A stretch of DNA of 64,000 bases, taken from positions 220,912-284,911 of the forward strand of contig JADJAB010000006.1 in NCBI GenBank assembly GCA_016704435.1. Reading direction: 5' to 3'. This DNA comes from Rhodobacter sp. (GTDB taxonomy: Bacteria; Pseudomonadota; Alphaproteobacteria; Rhodobacterales; Rhodobacteraceae). Position 1 is the stretch's first letter. Each line of letters opens with the position of its first letter. Below, piece by piece: positions 56,125 to 63,952 of the stretch. The notes below the pieces were generated by a model. The model was not told where the DNA came from. It worked only from the letters and a program-made list of their open reading frames with translations, and ran no database searches. A program made the translations under genes and the position numbers.

Positions 56125-57437
56125 ATGCCAAAGCTCAAGCTCAACAAAACGAACATCGACAAGAAGGTGGCCGAGGCCCGACAGCAGGCCCGCGCCAATG
56201 ACGTGCTGTATTGGGACACGAACGGCTTTGGCCTGCGCGTCACCCCCACCGGGCGGGCGGTGTTCATCTGTCAGGGCCGCATTGCTGGCACCACGACAGA
56301 CGTGCGCCTCACGATTGGCACCTATAGCGAAGCGCTCACGCCCGACAAAGCGCGGCATCAGGCCGACATATACCGCCACCAGTTTGAGCAGGGCTTGGAC
56401 CCGCGCCGCGTGAAGGCACAGCAGCGCGCGGAGCAGGTGACGCTTGGCGACGTGGCGCGGGAATACCTGTCACGCGACAAGTTGAAGGACAGCACCGCGA
56501 AGTGGATCGGCTACTATGTCGATAAGGTCTTTGCCGACTGGAAGGACAAGCCCGTCACCGAGATTACCGGCCCGATGGTGGTGCAGCGCCACCGCGAGAT
56601 TACGAAACACGGGGTGAAGGGAAGAAGACCCCCAAGGTGCGCCCGCCAGCGCCAACAGCGCGATGGTAGAACTCTGCGCTCGTTGCTGAACTTCGCCAAC
56701 CGCCAGTATCGGAAGGCAGACGGGTCGCCTCTCATGCCTTTCCTCGCAACTGACGTGATGGCGGATCATTGGAACGAGGAAGGGGACCGGACTGAGCGCT
56801 ACATCCCGTTCGACAAGGTGGGCGCGGTCTGGAACATGCTGCACGCTGAGCGGGCCAAGATTAACCACAGGACACCCTGTCGGCCACCGATGTAACGATC
56901 CTGAATCTTCTTTGCGGCGGGCGACTAATGGAAATGGCGTCGTTGACTTGGGACCGCGTGCAACTGGACGAAGCCGATCCCGCAAGAAGCTACTGGCACC
57001 TGATTGACCGGAAGCAGGGCAAGCCGATCAAGCTGCCACTCGCCACGCAGGCCGTGGTCATCTTGAAAGACCGCCTCGCGCACCGCGACCCTGAAAGCCC
57101 CTTTGTGTTCCCGTCACGCGGCAAGAAGGGTCACACGGGCGACCCGCGCACCACGCTTGAGAAGGTCAGCGAGGTTGCAGGTCAACACCTGTCAAGCCAC
57201 GACCTGCGGCGCACCTTCGCCAACATCGCCATGCGCGAATTGCTGGTGGAGAAGTTCCGCACCGACCTGTTGATCGGTCACAAGCCATCGTCCGAGGACG
57301 TGACAGCCCGCAACTATGTCGATCTGACAGACCTGCGCTGGCTGTGGCCCGAGGTGCAGAAGATTGGCGACTGGATTGAGCAGAAGGGTGCGGTTGCCAA
57401 GGGCGACAACGTGGTGCAGCTACCCCATCGCGCGTGA
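56125..57437 (+). CDS. int: tyrosine-type site-specific integrase, with indels
   Basis: Phage-type integrase (about 437 residues after correction). N-terminal arm-binding DUF4102-like domain with YWDTNGFGLRVTPTG, a core-binding domain (VTLGDVAREYLSRDK), and a catalytic domain with Arg in LLCGGRLMEMASLTW, HxLR in SSHDLRRTFANIAM, His in LLIGHKPSSEDV and the nucleophile Tyr in ARNYV. Frame breaks occur at about 56625, 56645-56675 and 56870. It sits 156 bases inside the attachment site, the usual place. ATG 56125 follows GAGGG. Confidence 0.88.
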
Positions 57438-57746
57438 CGTGCGCTGCACCCCGAAAAATGCCGGCAGCAGCCGGGATCGCTGTAGGCCGGGGGTAGGGTG
57501 GCGCGGCGGTGATTCGCGGCTGTAGCGCGGCCCAGCGGGGCAGTTTGGGGCCTCCATCAACTTTTTTATTCTGCCGCCATTTCAGATGGTTGCGAGGAAT
57601 CGGTCATGCCCGTTTTTAACTCGCGGCTTCTGACCCCCCATTGACGCAATTCCGTCGGGGGACGTATTCTTACCTCACCCACGGCACCGGACGCGCCGAA
57701 GCGTCGGAAACAGCCAATCAGGGCAGCGTGCCAGGAGTTGACGAAA
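57438..57746. other. intergenic region after the integrase
   Basis: No gene recognised. A good promoter candidate is present: TTGACG at 57641-57646 and TATTCT at 57665-57670 with an 18-base spacer, reading toward the small ORF at 57747. Confidence 0.45.
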
Positions 57747-57932
57747 ATGAAAGAAGAAGCCTCGGTTCGGCATGTCTTCACATTTGAAGAAGCGGCCAAT
57801 GTTCTCGCGACCGCATTCTACTACCTCGAGTTCTGCGCCTTTCAAGAAGGAAAGGAACTTTTTTCGGTGCAGGACATTTTCAACGAGGTTCGGGATGCTG
57901 CCAAGGAAGAAATGCGAGACCTTCTCGCATAA
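57747..57932 (+). CDS. 61-residue acidic helical protein, unknown
   Basis: Starts MKEEASVRHVFTFEEAANVL; AGGAG lies nine bases upstream and the frame has its own promoter candidate and terminator. The sequence FTFEEAANVLATAFYYLEFCAF followed by FSVQDIFNEVRDAAKEEMRDLLA predicts two or three amphipathic helices. No known family. Its position between integrase and excisionase suggests a small regulator of the element (inference). Confidence 0.6.
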   Translation: MKEEASVRHVFTFEEAANVLATAFYYLEFCAFQEGKELFSVQDIFNEVRDAAKEEMRDLLA

Positions 57933-57987
57933 GAATCAGGGTGCATTTTATCCGAGCGCGGCCGGGTAAACACGCTTAAACTGCAAT

Positions 57988-58020
57988 TGGCCCGTCCCTT
58001 TATCTGATCGGGGCGGGCCA
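57988..58020. terminator. hairpin after the 61-residue ORF
   Basis: Stem TGGCCCGTCCC / GGGGCGGGCCA (one T-G pair) with an 11-base loop, about 55 bases past the stop codon. Confidence 0.55.
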
Positions 58021-58083
58021 TTCCATCAGAGACGCGTTACTGGCTGCGGTTCTCGCCATTCCACCTTGGCGGGAGTTACCTGC

Positions 58084-58426
58084 ATGACCACAATTGTCCG
58101 ACCGATCAAAACGATCGACGCGGCGGCGATGCTCGGCATCGCACCCATCACCCTCCGCATCTGGCGTTGCGAGGGAAGGGACCGAAGTTCACAAAGCTGG
58201 GCACTGGCCGCAATGCCCTGTCGTCTATCAGCTTGCCGACATTCAGGCATGGATTGACGAACACAAGTTCCAGAGCACCACGGGGTATTCCCCGCCGTGC
58301 TGGCCTCCGCCCCAAGCCCAAGCTCAGCAATCGCTGGTCCGTGGCAGAAGCCGAACAACTGATCCGCACTCAAATGTTCGCCATCGGTATCACCATGAAA
58401 ACGCGGACCATGCGCGCAGCAGTTAG
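58084..58426 (+). CDS. AlpA/excisionase-like DNA-binding protein, with indels
   Basis: Begins MTTIVRPIKTIDAAAMLGIAPITLRIWRCEG, continued in a second frame as KGPKFTKLGTGRNA and in a third as VVYQLADIQAWIDEHKFQSTTGYS. Together this is the MerR-like winged helix of AlpA and helix_turn_helix_17 proteins (AAxLLGIsxxTLxxWRxEGxGPxFxKLG...YxLxDLxAWI). Shifts lie at about 58175 and 58220. The end is uncertain. Such proteins act as excisionase or as regulators of the element's replication genes. Confidence 0.65.
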
Positions 58427-58461
58427 CTGCGCGCCAAAACGGTCAAGACGCTCAAGAAAAA

Positions 58462-58486
58462 GGCCGGGTGTATGCAGCACCCGGCC
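58462..58486. terminator. strong hairpin before the replication gene
   Basis: Perfect stem GGCCGGGTG / CACCCGGCC with a seven-base loop, preceded by an A run (T run on the minus strand). A separate perfect nine-base stem, GCGCGCAGC / GCTGCGCGC, lies just upstream at 58412-58434. Confidence 0.5.
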
Positions 58487-58651
58487 AAGTCAACATTCGA
58501 TATAGGCAGGTAACATGCACACGGTAACAGATCGCGGGGAAGGTCCGCAAACGAGGCAGTTCGCGCGAACCCCGACAAGGGTGCAGGGGTGCGTCATGGT
58601 TAGAATCCCGCCCCGGATGACAGAAGAAGATTGTGATCGGAAGCGCGAGGA

Positions 58652-60077
58652 ATGGGAGCAGGGATCTTCGCAAGGAACCAAGCTCAGCAACCGAGGGTCG
58701 CACCAGACCCGAAGCCGCAGTCGGCTTCGTCTGAGCTGGACTGGCCGCCCGGTATCCTAGGCCAGGTGTCATATGACATTTACTGCAACTCAGCGCGCCC
58801 GGTGAAAACGGTTGCCATCGCCTCAGCACTCGCGCTGCTCGCGGGTGTATGCGGCAAGAGCTGGAACACCTACACAGGCGCGGGCCTCAACCTGTATCTC
58901 GCTGTCGTCGCGCGCAGCGGTGTTGGAAAGGAGGCGATTGCAGACGCAATTCCCGCCCTGATCCGTGCGGCATCGAAGGCGGGCGAAATGCACGCTGCCA
59001 GCTTCTACACCTTCAACAGCATGGCCTCGGGGCAAGGGCTTATCAAGTTCATGGGTGACACCCCGTATTCGTGCGTGCTGCATGTCAGCGGCGAGTTTGG
59101 GCATGACATTCAGTTTATGGCGACTGACAAAACGGGGCCACATGCTACGCTGCGCCAGCAGATGACAAAGCTCTACTCCAAGTCCGCGCCCACCTCGATG
59201 GCGGGGGGCATCAGCTATGCCAACCTTGAGAACAGCGTCACCATTGAGGGGAGCGCCAGTTACAGCATTATCGGTGAGACGACCCCCGGCACCTTTTATG
59301 AAGCCCTGAACGGCAAGATGATGGCTGACGGGTTTCTGTCGCGGTTCGTCGTCATTGAGTATGACGGACCACGACCGCCGCTGAGCGAGAACCGCCAACC
59401 GTTTCCAGCCGAGTGCGTGCGATGGTTCTCAACTATTGTGGCGCAGGCATCGCAACATGCGCATCGTGACCCGTTGGTCATTCGGTCTCCCCCGAGGGGC
59501 TGAGTTGCTGCGGGCATTTGACAAACGCTGTGACCATAGGGTCAACGCCACCGACGATGAATCGCGGCGGCAGATGTGGAACAGGGCGCACCTGAACGCT
59601 TTGAAAGTCGCCTCCCTGCTGGCTGTCGCGGACAATCACCTTTTCCCGACGGTAACGCAGGCGCATGCGGACTGGGCGATCAACCTGATCCTGCGGAACA
59701 TCGCCAACATGGCGCAGCGCATGGACGGGGGCGACGTGGGCGAAGGCGACAGCGCGCGGGAACGCAAGCTCGTCGCCGTGCTCAACCACTACAGACTGAC
59801 ACCTGTGCCCGCGAGCTACAAAGTTCCGGACGAGATGCGCAAGGCCAACATCGTGCCGACGAGCTACCTGTCAGTCCGCACCTCGCAGCATTCTGCTTTC
59901 TATAACCACAAGCTCGGGTCCAACTGGGCATTGCGGGACACCCTGCGCGCCATGGTGGAGGCGGGCTACCTTATGGAGGTGAAGAAGGACAGATTGGTTG
60001 AGGCCTACAGTTACCACGGGCAGGCCTACCGTATCCTGAAAACCCCGAACTATGAGGCTGGCGACCCTAAAGGCTAA
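58652..60077 (+). CDS. DUF3987/YfjI-type replication ATPase, frameshifted
   Basis: Read together the two frames give about 475 residues: PPGILGQVSYDIYCNSARP, a P-loop-like LAVVARSGVGKEAIADAIPAL, SGEFGHDIQFMATD, SASYSIIGETTPGTFYEAL and SRFVVIEYDG, then AELLRAFDKRCDHRV after a shift near 59490. This is the DUF3987 family, primase/helicase-like proteins of mobile elements. A frame upstream (from 58515) may belong to the true N-terminus. A winged-helix-like C-terminus (YKVPDEMRKANIVPTSYL...) is present. It probably replicates the excised element. Confidence 0.7.
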
Positions 60078-60390
60078 TCCCGCGATTAACGTGGGCGGCA
60101 GAACTGATGCCTTTTGCCGCCCATCACCGATTAAAGAAAATCTCACTGATTAAAACGACCCACCCGCAAAAAACAGGGCTTACACACTACTTTAATACTT
60201 TAATATCTTATTCTTCTATAGTGCTGTGGTGCTGTTTAAGGGGGTAAGCCATGGGATTAAAGATTAAAGAATAAACTCGGTCCAAAGGTCGAACGTCTTA
60301 CATGCGTTCAAAGGCGTGCGGCACGCAAGCGGTTGAAACTGCATGGGTCTGCCACGTGGTCATGCCGAGGAATAAGACATGCGTAAGTTC
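60078..60390. other. AT-rich intergenic region between convergent replication and RT genes
   Basis: No supported gene. It is visibly AT-richer than the rest of the element (tracts such as TTTAATACTTTAATATC). It lies downstream of the reverse transcriptase, so it may hold terminators or an origin; I see no clear hairpin or iteron array. Confidence 0.4.
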
Positions 60391-61325
60391 TTACTCGTCA
60401 ATTGACTGAAAATGCTCAACTTGCCGCCGCTGCGCAACTCTCCCTGCGATCTGGTTTTCGAGCTTTGCCCTATCCTTTGGATTGTGCGTCATAGCGCGCT
60501 GCTTTTTTAGCTCTGCCAATTTCTTGAGCTGCCTATTGGGAAGATGTGTTCCGCTGGGCTTGACAATAACACCAGTAATGTCAGCAGGCGCAGAAATTAA
60601 GCTCACCTCTTTCGATGACTTTAGCTTCAGACCGCTACCATGAACAATCTTTTTTATCTCCCAGATCATCCTCTTGCGAACAACGTCACCTGATATTGTA
60701 ATGTCGTCCGCGTATAAGCTGAGCTTGCATCCCCCACGGGCAACACAACTCTCAATTGCGAGCCACATTGGTCGATTGCAGTAATATGCCAGAATCGGGC
60801 TGCAAGGTGACCCCTGAGGGAGGCTTTCTTGTAGTGTCACCAGCTTTACAAGGACGGCTGCAACATCCGCTGAACAGTTCATGTCGCGGTGAAAAAAGCG
60901 CGCGACGTTGTTCGCTGAGCAGCTTGGGAAATAGTCCGCCACATCGAGAAGCCAAAAGGCCTTGCTACCTATATGCTGAGCAGCATTGTCAACATATGAT
61001 CGCCCCTTTACCGGACTGAAAAGAAAGTCGGGTGGCTGGATACGTGCAAGCAGCGTGGCAATCCGAGATTGAACTGCTTTCAATCGTGGGTCAGGAATGT
61101 CGATAGGCCGATAGCTATCTGCTTCAGCCTCACTCGGAGCTTCTTTCAGCCACAGGTTAAATTTCTTGTGTTTCCAGCGGCGAATATACAGCAGCTTTCC
61201 GAAGACAGCTCTGCAAGCGTGGCAGGAGATACCTCAAGAAGGCCCGCCAGCTTGCTTCGGCTTGCAAGGTTGTAGAACGGACTATCGCTTAGTTGATAGG
61301 CCTTTCTATGCAGCGTCTTCTGCAT
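60391..61325 (-). CDS. retron-type reverse transcriptase, one indel near the N-terminus
   Basis: Reverse transcriptase of about 311 residues, the size of retron RTs. It starts MQKTLHRKAYQLSDSPFYNL (ATG 61325, inside the end of the XRE gene). One base is missing near 61200, after which it continues GKLLYIRRWKHKKFNLW and then cleanly to the end. Motifs in order: PDPRLKAVQSRIATLL (RT1), the retron NAxxH signature in VDNAAQHIGS, LLDVADYFPSCSANNV (RT3), LPQGSPCSPILAYY (RT4), catalytic LYADDITIS (RT5), GLKLKSSKEVSLIS (RT6) and ITG in ADITGVIVKPSG, the place of the retron VTG motif. No maturase or HNH domain. It should make msDNA from the structured RNA upstream. Confidence 0.88.
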
Positions 61326-61611
61326 CGGCTTTTCTTTCTACAAATTTTAGAATGTCGATCACTCTGCCTGCAATCTTAGAGCGCACTTTTTCGCCGGACC
61401 TAGCGTGTGGTAATTCCTCAGCAAAAAACATGATTGCTGAAACTGGTAAGTTGAAGGCACGGGAGTATTTTTCGACAAGCTCAAGGGAGGGCGTCTTAGT
61501 TCCCTTTTCAATCTCCGAAATGTGAGATTTGGATATTCCAAGACGATCCGCAAGTTCGACTTGCTTCAAATCATGAAACACCCTGATTAGTCTCAGTGCT
61601 TCGTTGATCAT
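61306..61611 (-). CDS. XRE-family HTH protein of the retron operon
   Basis: The protein has 101 residues. A Cro/CI helix-turn-helix fills residues 8-62 (QVELADRLGISKSHISEIEKG, SLELVEKYSRAFNLP). The C-terminal 40 residues are charged and helical. The gene overlaps the small ORF upstream (by 41 bases) and the RT gene downstream (by 20 bases), so the three are one translational unit. HTH proteins are the defining partner of one retron class (type VI, from memory). It may repress the operon or act with the msDNA. Confidence 0.85.
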   Translation of the reverse strand: MINEALRLIRVFHDLKQVELADRLGISKSHISEIEKGTKTPSLELVEKYSRAFNLPVSAIMFFAEELPHARSGEKVRSKIAGRVIDILKFVERKADAEDAA

Positions 61612-61816
61612 TGCTGAGTCCTACTCTGTTATCCAAATTAGACAGTAGGCGGGCGGCGATTAACCAGGAGACCCGAAGATCTCCATCACCCACCGGATTA
61701 CCCGGTAAGATGAAGTAAGCCATCTGAACGATGACCTTCCAAGTGCGTGGGTTCCGCAGTCTCCCCCAAAATCCACGTCGCCGCCGCCGTCGGTGTGTTT
61801 CATCAGAGTGGGCCAT
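61571..61816 (-). CDS. 81-residue basic protein, candidate retron effector
   Basis: Starts MAHSDETHRRRRRRGFWGRL behind an excellent Shine-Dalgarno (AAAGGAGGGG at 61829-61820). Arg-rich residues 9-20 are followed by a short hydrophobic run, WKVIVQMAYFILPG (residues 26-39), then a polar tail that overlaps the XRE gene. No family recognised. The combination of basic head and hydrophobic segment is common in small toxic proteins. Its ribosome-binding site directly abuts the stem of the structured RNA. That makes it the best candidate for the toxic arm, but function is inference and an indel in this region could alter its C-terminus. Confidence 0.6.
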   Translation of the reverse strand: MAHSDETHRRRRRRGFWGRLRNPRTWKVIVQMAYFILPGNPVGDGDLRVSWLIAARLLSNLDNRVGLSNDQRSTETNQGVS

Positions 61817-61819
61817 TTG

Positions 61820-62060
61820 CCCCTCCTTTCTGTTGGCCTCGGCGCAACATCCACCGCGGATGGCACTAACCGAGGGTCTTCGCCCAACAGAAAACGGAAC
61901 CCGACGACTAAACCCTTTGCCTAGACGCGATAGCAGTCTTTGCTATCGCGTCTGCTTCGCCGCCGCCCGCCCGTCGCCGCCCCTCTCGGGGCCCTCCGGA
62001 GCCTCCTGCGTTAGAAGTGGTAGAGGGTTTCCCCTCCGCGCAGAGCAGGCCCAAGCTGGG
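61820..62060 (-). ncRNA. candidate retron msr-msd RNA
   Basis: The transcribed strand upstream of the small ORF folds into successive hairpins: GAGGG-GAAA-CCCTC (62036-62023), GCCCC-GAGA-GGGGC (61992-61979), a perfect 13-pair stem AGACGCGATAGCA / TGCTATCGCGTCT (61953-61923), and a long stem. The long stem pairs TTTCTGTTGG (61893-61884) with CCAACAGAAA (61836-61827) and CCTCGG (61875-61870) with CCGAGG (61842-61837), capped by CATCC / GGATG. Series of short hairpins followed by a long stem in front of the RT operon are what retron RNAs look like. Boundaries, branching guanosine and the a1/a2 pair are not identified. Confidence 0.5.
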
Positions 62061-62330
62061 TATGAAGAACTTCTTCCGTTTACACATAGCCTAGATAGAT
62101 CGAGTCGCGGGCATTTTCAAGAAGAAAGTTCGCTTTAAGCGAATATAATTCATTCCGATTTAGCTCGACCTAGCGCTCTGGCCTCGACCGTTTGACCTTT
62201 AGTCAGTCCGTCGAAGGCGGCGGAAGCGACGCATCATGTTGATGTAAATAACAAATTCGTCGCGCGGCGCGCGCAACTGTCCTACCCTGTAAGGCAAGCG
62301 TAAGTATCACGCCTGCAAAACGAGGGTGAA
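62061..62330. other. intergenic region with weak promoter for the retron operon
   Basis: No gene. On the minus strand TTGAAA (62120-62115) and TATCTA (62097-62092) with a 17-base spacer could start the retron transcript. TTCGCTTTAAGCGAA (62129-62143) is a perfect palindrome just upstream and could be an operator for the XRE protein. Confidence 0.35.
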
Positions 62331-62867
62331 ATGGCAGTCGATCTGGAAATGGAAGTTGGCACGCTGGTGACGCCGTCACTGCACCCGCAGACGGTGGCGT
62401 CCCTTGAGGACTACGACGACGACACGAAGGGGGAGTTGGCGCAGGTCGTGACCGCGTTCGACACCGCCTACAGGGGCATCGCACAGGTGTTTGAGGCGCG
62501 CGAGAAGCCAAAGACGAACCCGTCTTGGAACGAAGCGACGCAGACCATCATGGCGCAGGAGTTTGCGGACAAGGTGTTCGCAAAGGTGGCCGGGGGCTTT
62601 GACAAGGTGAGCCGCAACCTGACCAGCGGCATCGCTGTGCTGGAAAAGGAACTGACGGGGCCGATGGACACCGCAGCAGCGGGGCGCTTCAGTCGTGAGA
62701 TTCGTGACCATGTGAAAGCGCTGCCGGATAGCAAGCGCACGGGGTTTGTCACCGCCGCGATTGACCGTGGCGACTTTGACGCCGCTGCCGCTGTGCTGGC
62801 GGCCCCTGCATACCTGAGCGGCATCGACACCGCCATGCAAACGACCCTATTGCGCATGTGGCGTTAA
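62331..62867 (+). CDS. element protein of unknown function
   Basis: The protein has at least 178 residues, starting MAVDLEMEVGTLVTPSLHPQ with GAGGGTGA upstream. Mostly helical and charged; no recognised domain. A frame overlapping the stop continues as ALSRTREEKRLRAMQAALD and GLVFRNWNGPVGAPPHKVE up to about 63050, so the true protein is probably longer and cut by an indel near 62850. It may be a phage-type structural or packaging protein judging by position only. Confidence 0.5.
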   Translation: MAVDLEMEVGTLVTPSLHPQTVASLEDYDDDTKGELAQVVTAFDTAYRGIAQVFEAREKPKTNPSWNEATQTIMAQEFADKVFAKVAGGFDKVSRNLTSGIAVLEKELTGPMDTAAAGRFSREIRDHVKALPDSKRTGFVTAAIDRGDFDAAAAVLAAPAYLSGIDTAMQTTLLRMWR

Positions 62868-63050
62868 GCAGAACCCGTGAAGAGAAGCGCTTGCGCGCGA
62901 TGCAAGCTGCACTGGACCCTGTGGGGCGGCGCGGCGGGCTGGTGTTCAGGAACTGGAACGGGCCCGTTGGCGCACCTCCCCACAAGGTGGAAAGGCTCAC
63001 GCGAAGCAAGAGCGCCGCCGAAAGGCGTTCGTCATGCGGGAGGCAGATCC

Positions 63051-63481
63051 ATGGGTCCAGGGGGCAATCCGAACTGGAAGAAGGGTGGCCCGTCGCCCAA
63101 CCCGAGCGGGCGTCCCGCTGAGCATGGTGTTGCCAAGGTCAAGCTGGCTTCGCAGATCATCGACAGCGCGACCGACATTCTGGACGTGATGATTAAGAAG
63201 GCGAAGGAGGGTGATTCCAGCGCCGCCCAGCTCGTGCTGTCGCGCATCATGGCCCCGCTGAAAGCAAGCGGCGAGCGGGTGCGTTTCAGCTTTGACCCGT
63301 CGCTTCCGCTCAGCGAGCAGTTGGCCGGGTTACGGTTGCGGTGGCGTCAGACGGCATGCCGCCCGATGTGGGAGGGCAGCAGATCAGCGCCATGCTGAAG
63401 TAACCTCGCCAGTAATGCCGGACAACCGAGGAACTGGAAGAGCGGCTGACGCTGCTCGAAGCGAAGGCGGTGAACCAATGA
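63051..63481 (+). CDS. DUF5681-domain protein, packaging-associated, with indels
   Basis: Begins MGPGGNPNWKKGGPSPNPSGRP, the DUF5681 glycine/proline N-terminal motif, behind GGAGG. Then VKLASQIIDSATDILDVMIKKA and FDPSLPLSEQ. After a missing base near 63322 the frame gives VTVAVASDGMPPDVGGQQI, and after further shifts near 63400 TEELEERLTLLEAKAVNQ, ending in an ATGA junction with the next gene. DUF5681 proteins are often next to terminase genes in phages and islands. Confidence 0.6.
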
Positions 63482-63857
63482 GCATCATCAAGACCGACCG
63501 CAACACCGTCTACGCCTATGAGCCGTTGCCCGAGGACAGCTTGTGCAGACCTACCTTGGCACAGCGGAAGGGCGGGAGTTGCTGACCACATGCAACGTGG
63601 CCGACTACAGCCGCGCGGTGGCTGACGCGGTGCGCATGGCGGATCGTATGGACTACCCCGTCACGCTGGTGCCGATCACGGCCAGCGAGTTTACCGCCAA
63701 GCACCGCGAGAAGCTGGATGCGCTGGACGATCAGACACGCGGTCGCCTGCGGCAGGTTGCCATCGCGTCCATGCTGGAGGTGCTGCGCGATTGCGACGAG
63801 CCTGCCACGCGGGCCGAGGCCTACGGGGTGCTGCAAACTTTGGGAGTTGTGAAATGA
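63478..63857 (+). CDS. small element protein, one frameshift
   Basis: Begins MSIIKTDRNTVYAYEPLPEDS; one base missing near 63541 joins it to VQTYLGTAEGRELLTTCNVADYS and the rest, giving 126 residues. Soluble, charged, helical; not recognised. Overlaps the DUF5681 gene by 4 bases and the next small ORF by 4 bases, so it belongs to one operon. Confidence 0.55.
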
Positions 63858-63952
63858 GACGCAAACCGGACGGCTGGCTGAGCGGATACCCTGTGGTCAC
63901 TGACACGCCCGCACCTGCACCGGAAGACCCGGCTGTCAATATGTTGATGTAG
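63854..63952 (+). CDS. 32-residue ORF at the end of the visible operon
   Basis: MRRKPDGWLSGYPVVTDTPA followed by a proline-rich stretch and a stop at 63950-63952. It overlaps the upstream gene through ATGA, the only argument for it being translated. Unknown function. The remaining 48 bases of the window show no start. Confidence 0.35.
   Translation: MRRKPDGWLSGYPVVTDTPAPAPEDPAVNMLM

Noticed and set aside
60391..61325. Reverse transcriptase as part of a group II intron
   Set aside because: No maturase X domain, DNA-binding or HNH domain follows, the protein is about 311 residues, and it carries the NAxxH retron signature; no intron RNA domains V/VI seen downstream.
61660..61887. Alternative 75-residue frame overlapping the retron leader on the minus strand
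   Set aside because: It starts inside the long stem of the structured RNA with no ribosome-binding site and runs across the well-initiated 81-residue ORF.
61923..61953. Rho-independent terminator
   Set aside because: Strong stem but no T-tract on either strand, and it lies upstream of an operon rather than after a gene.
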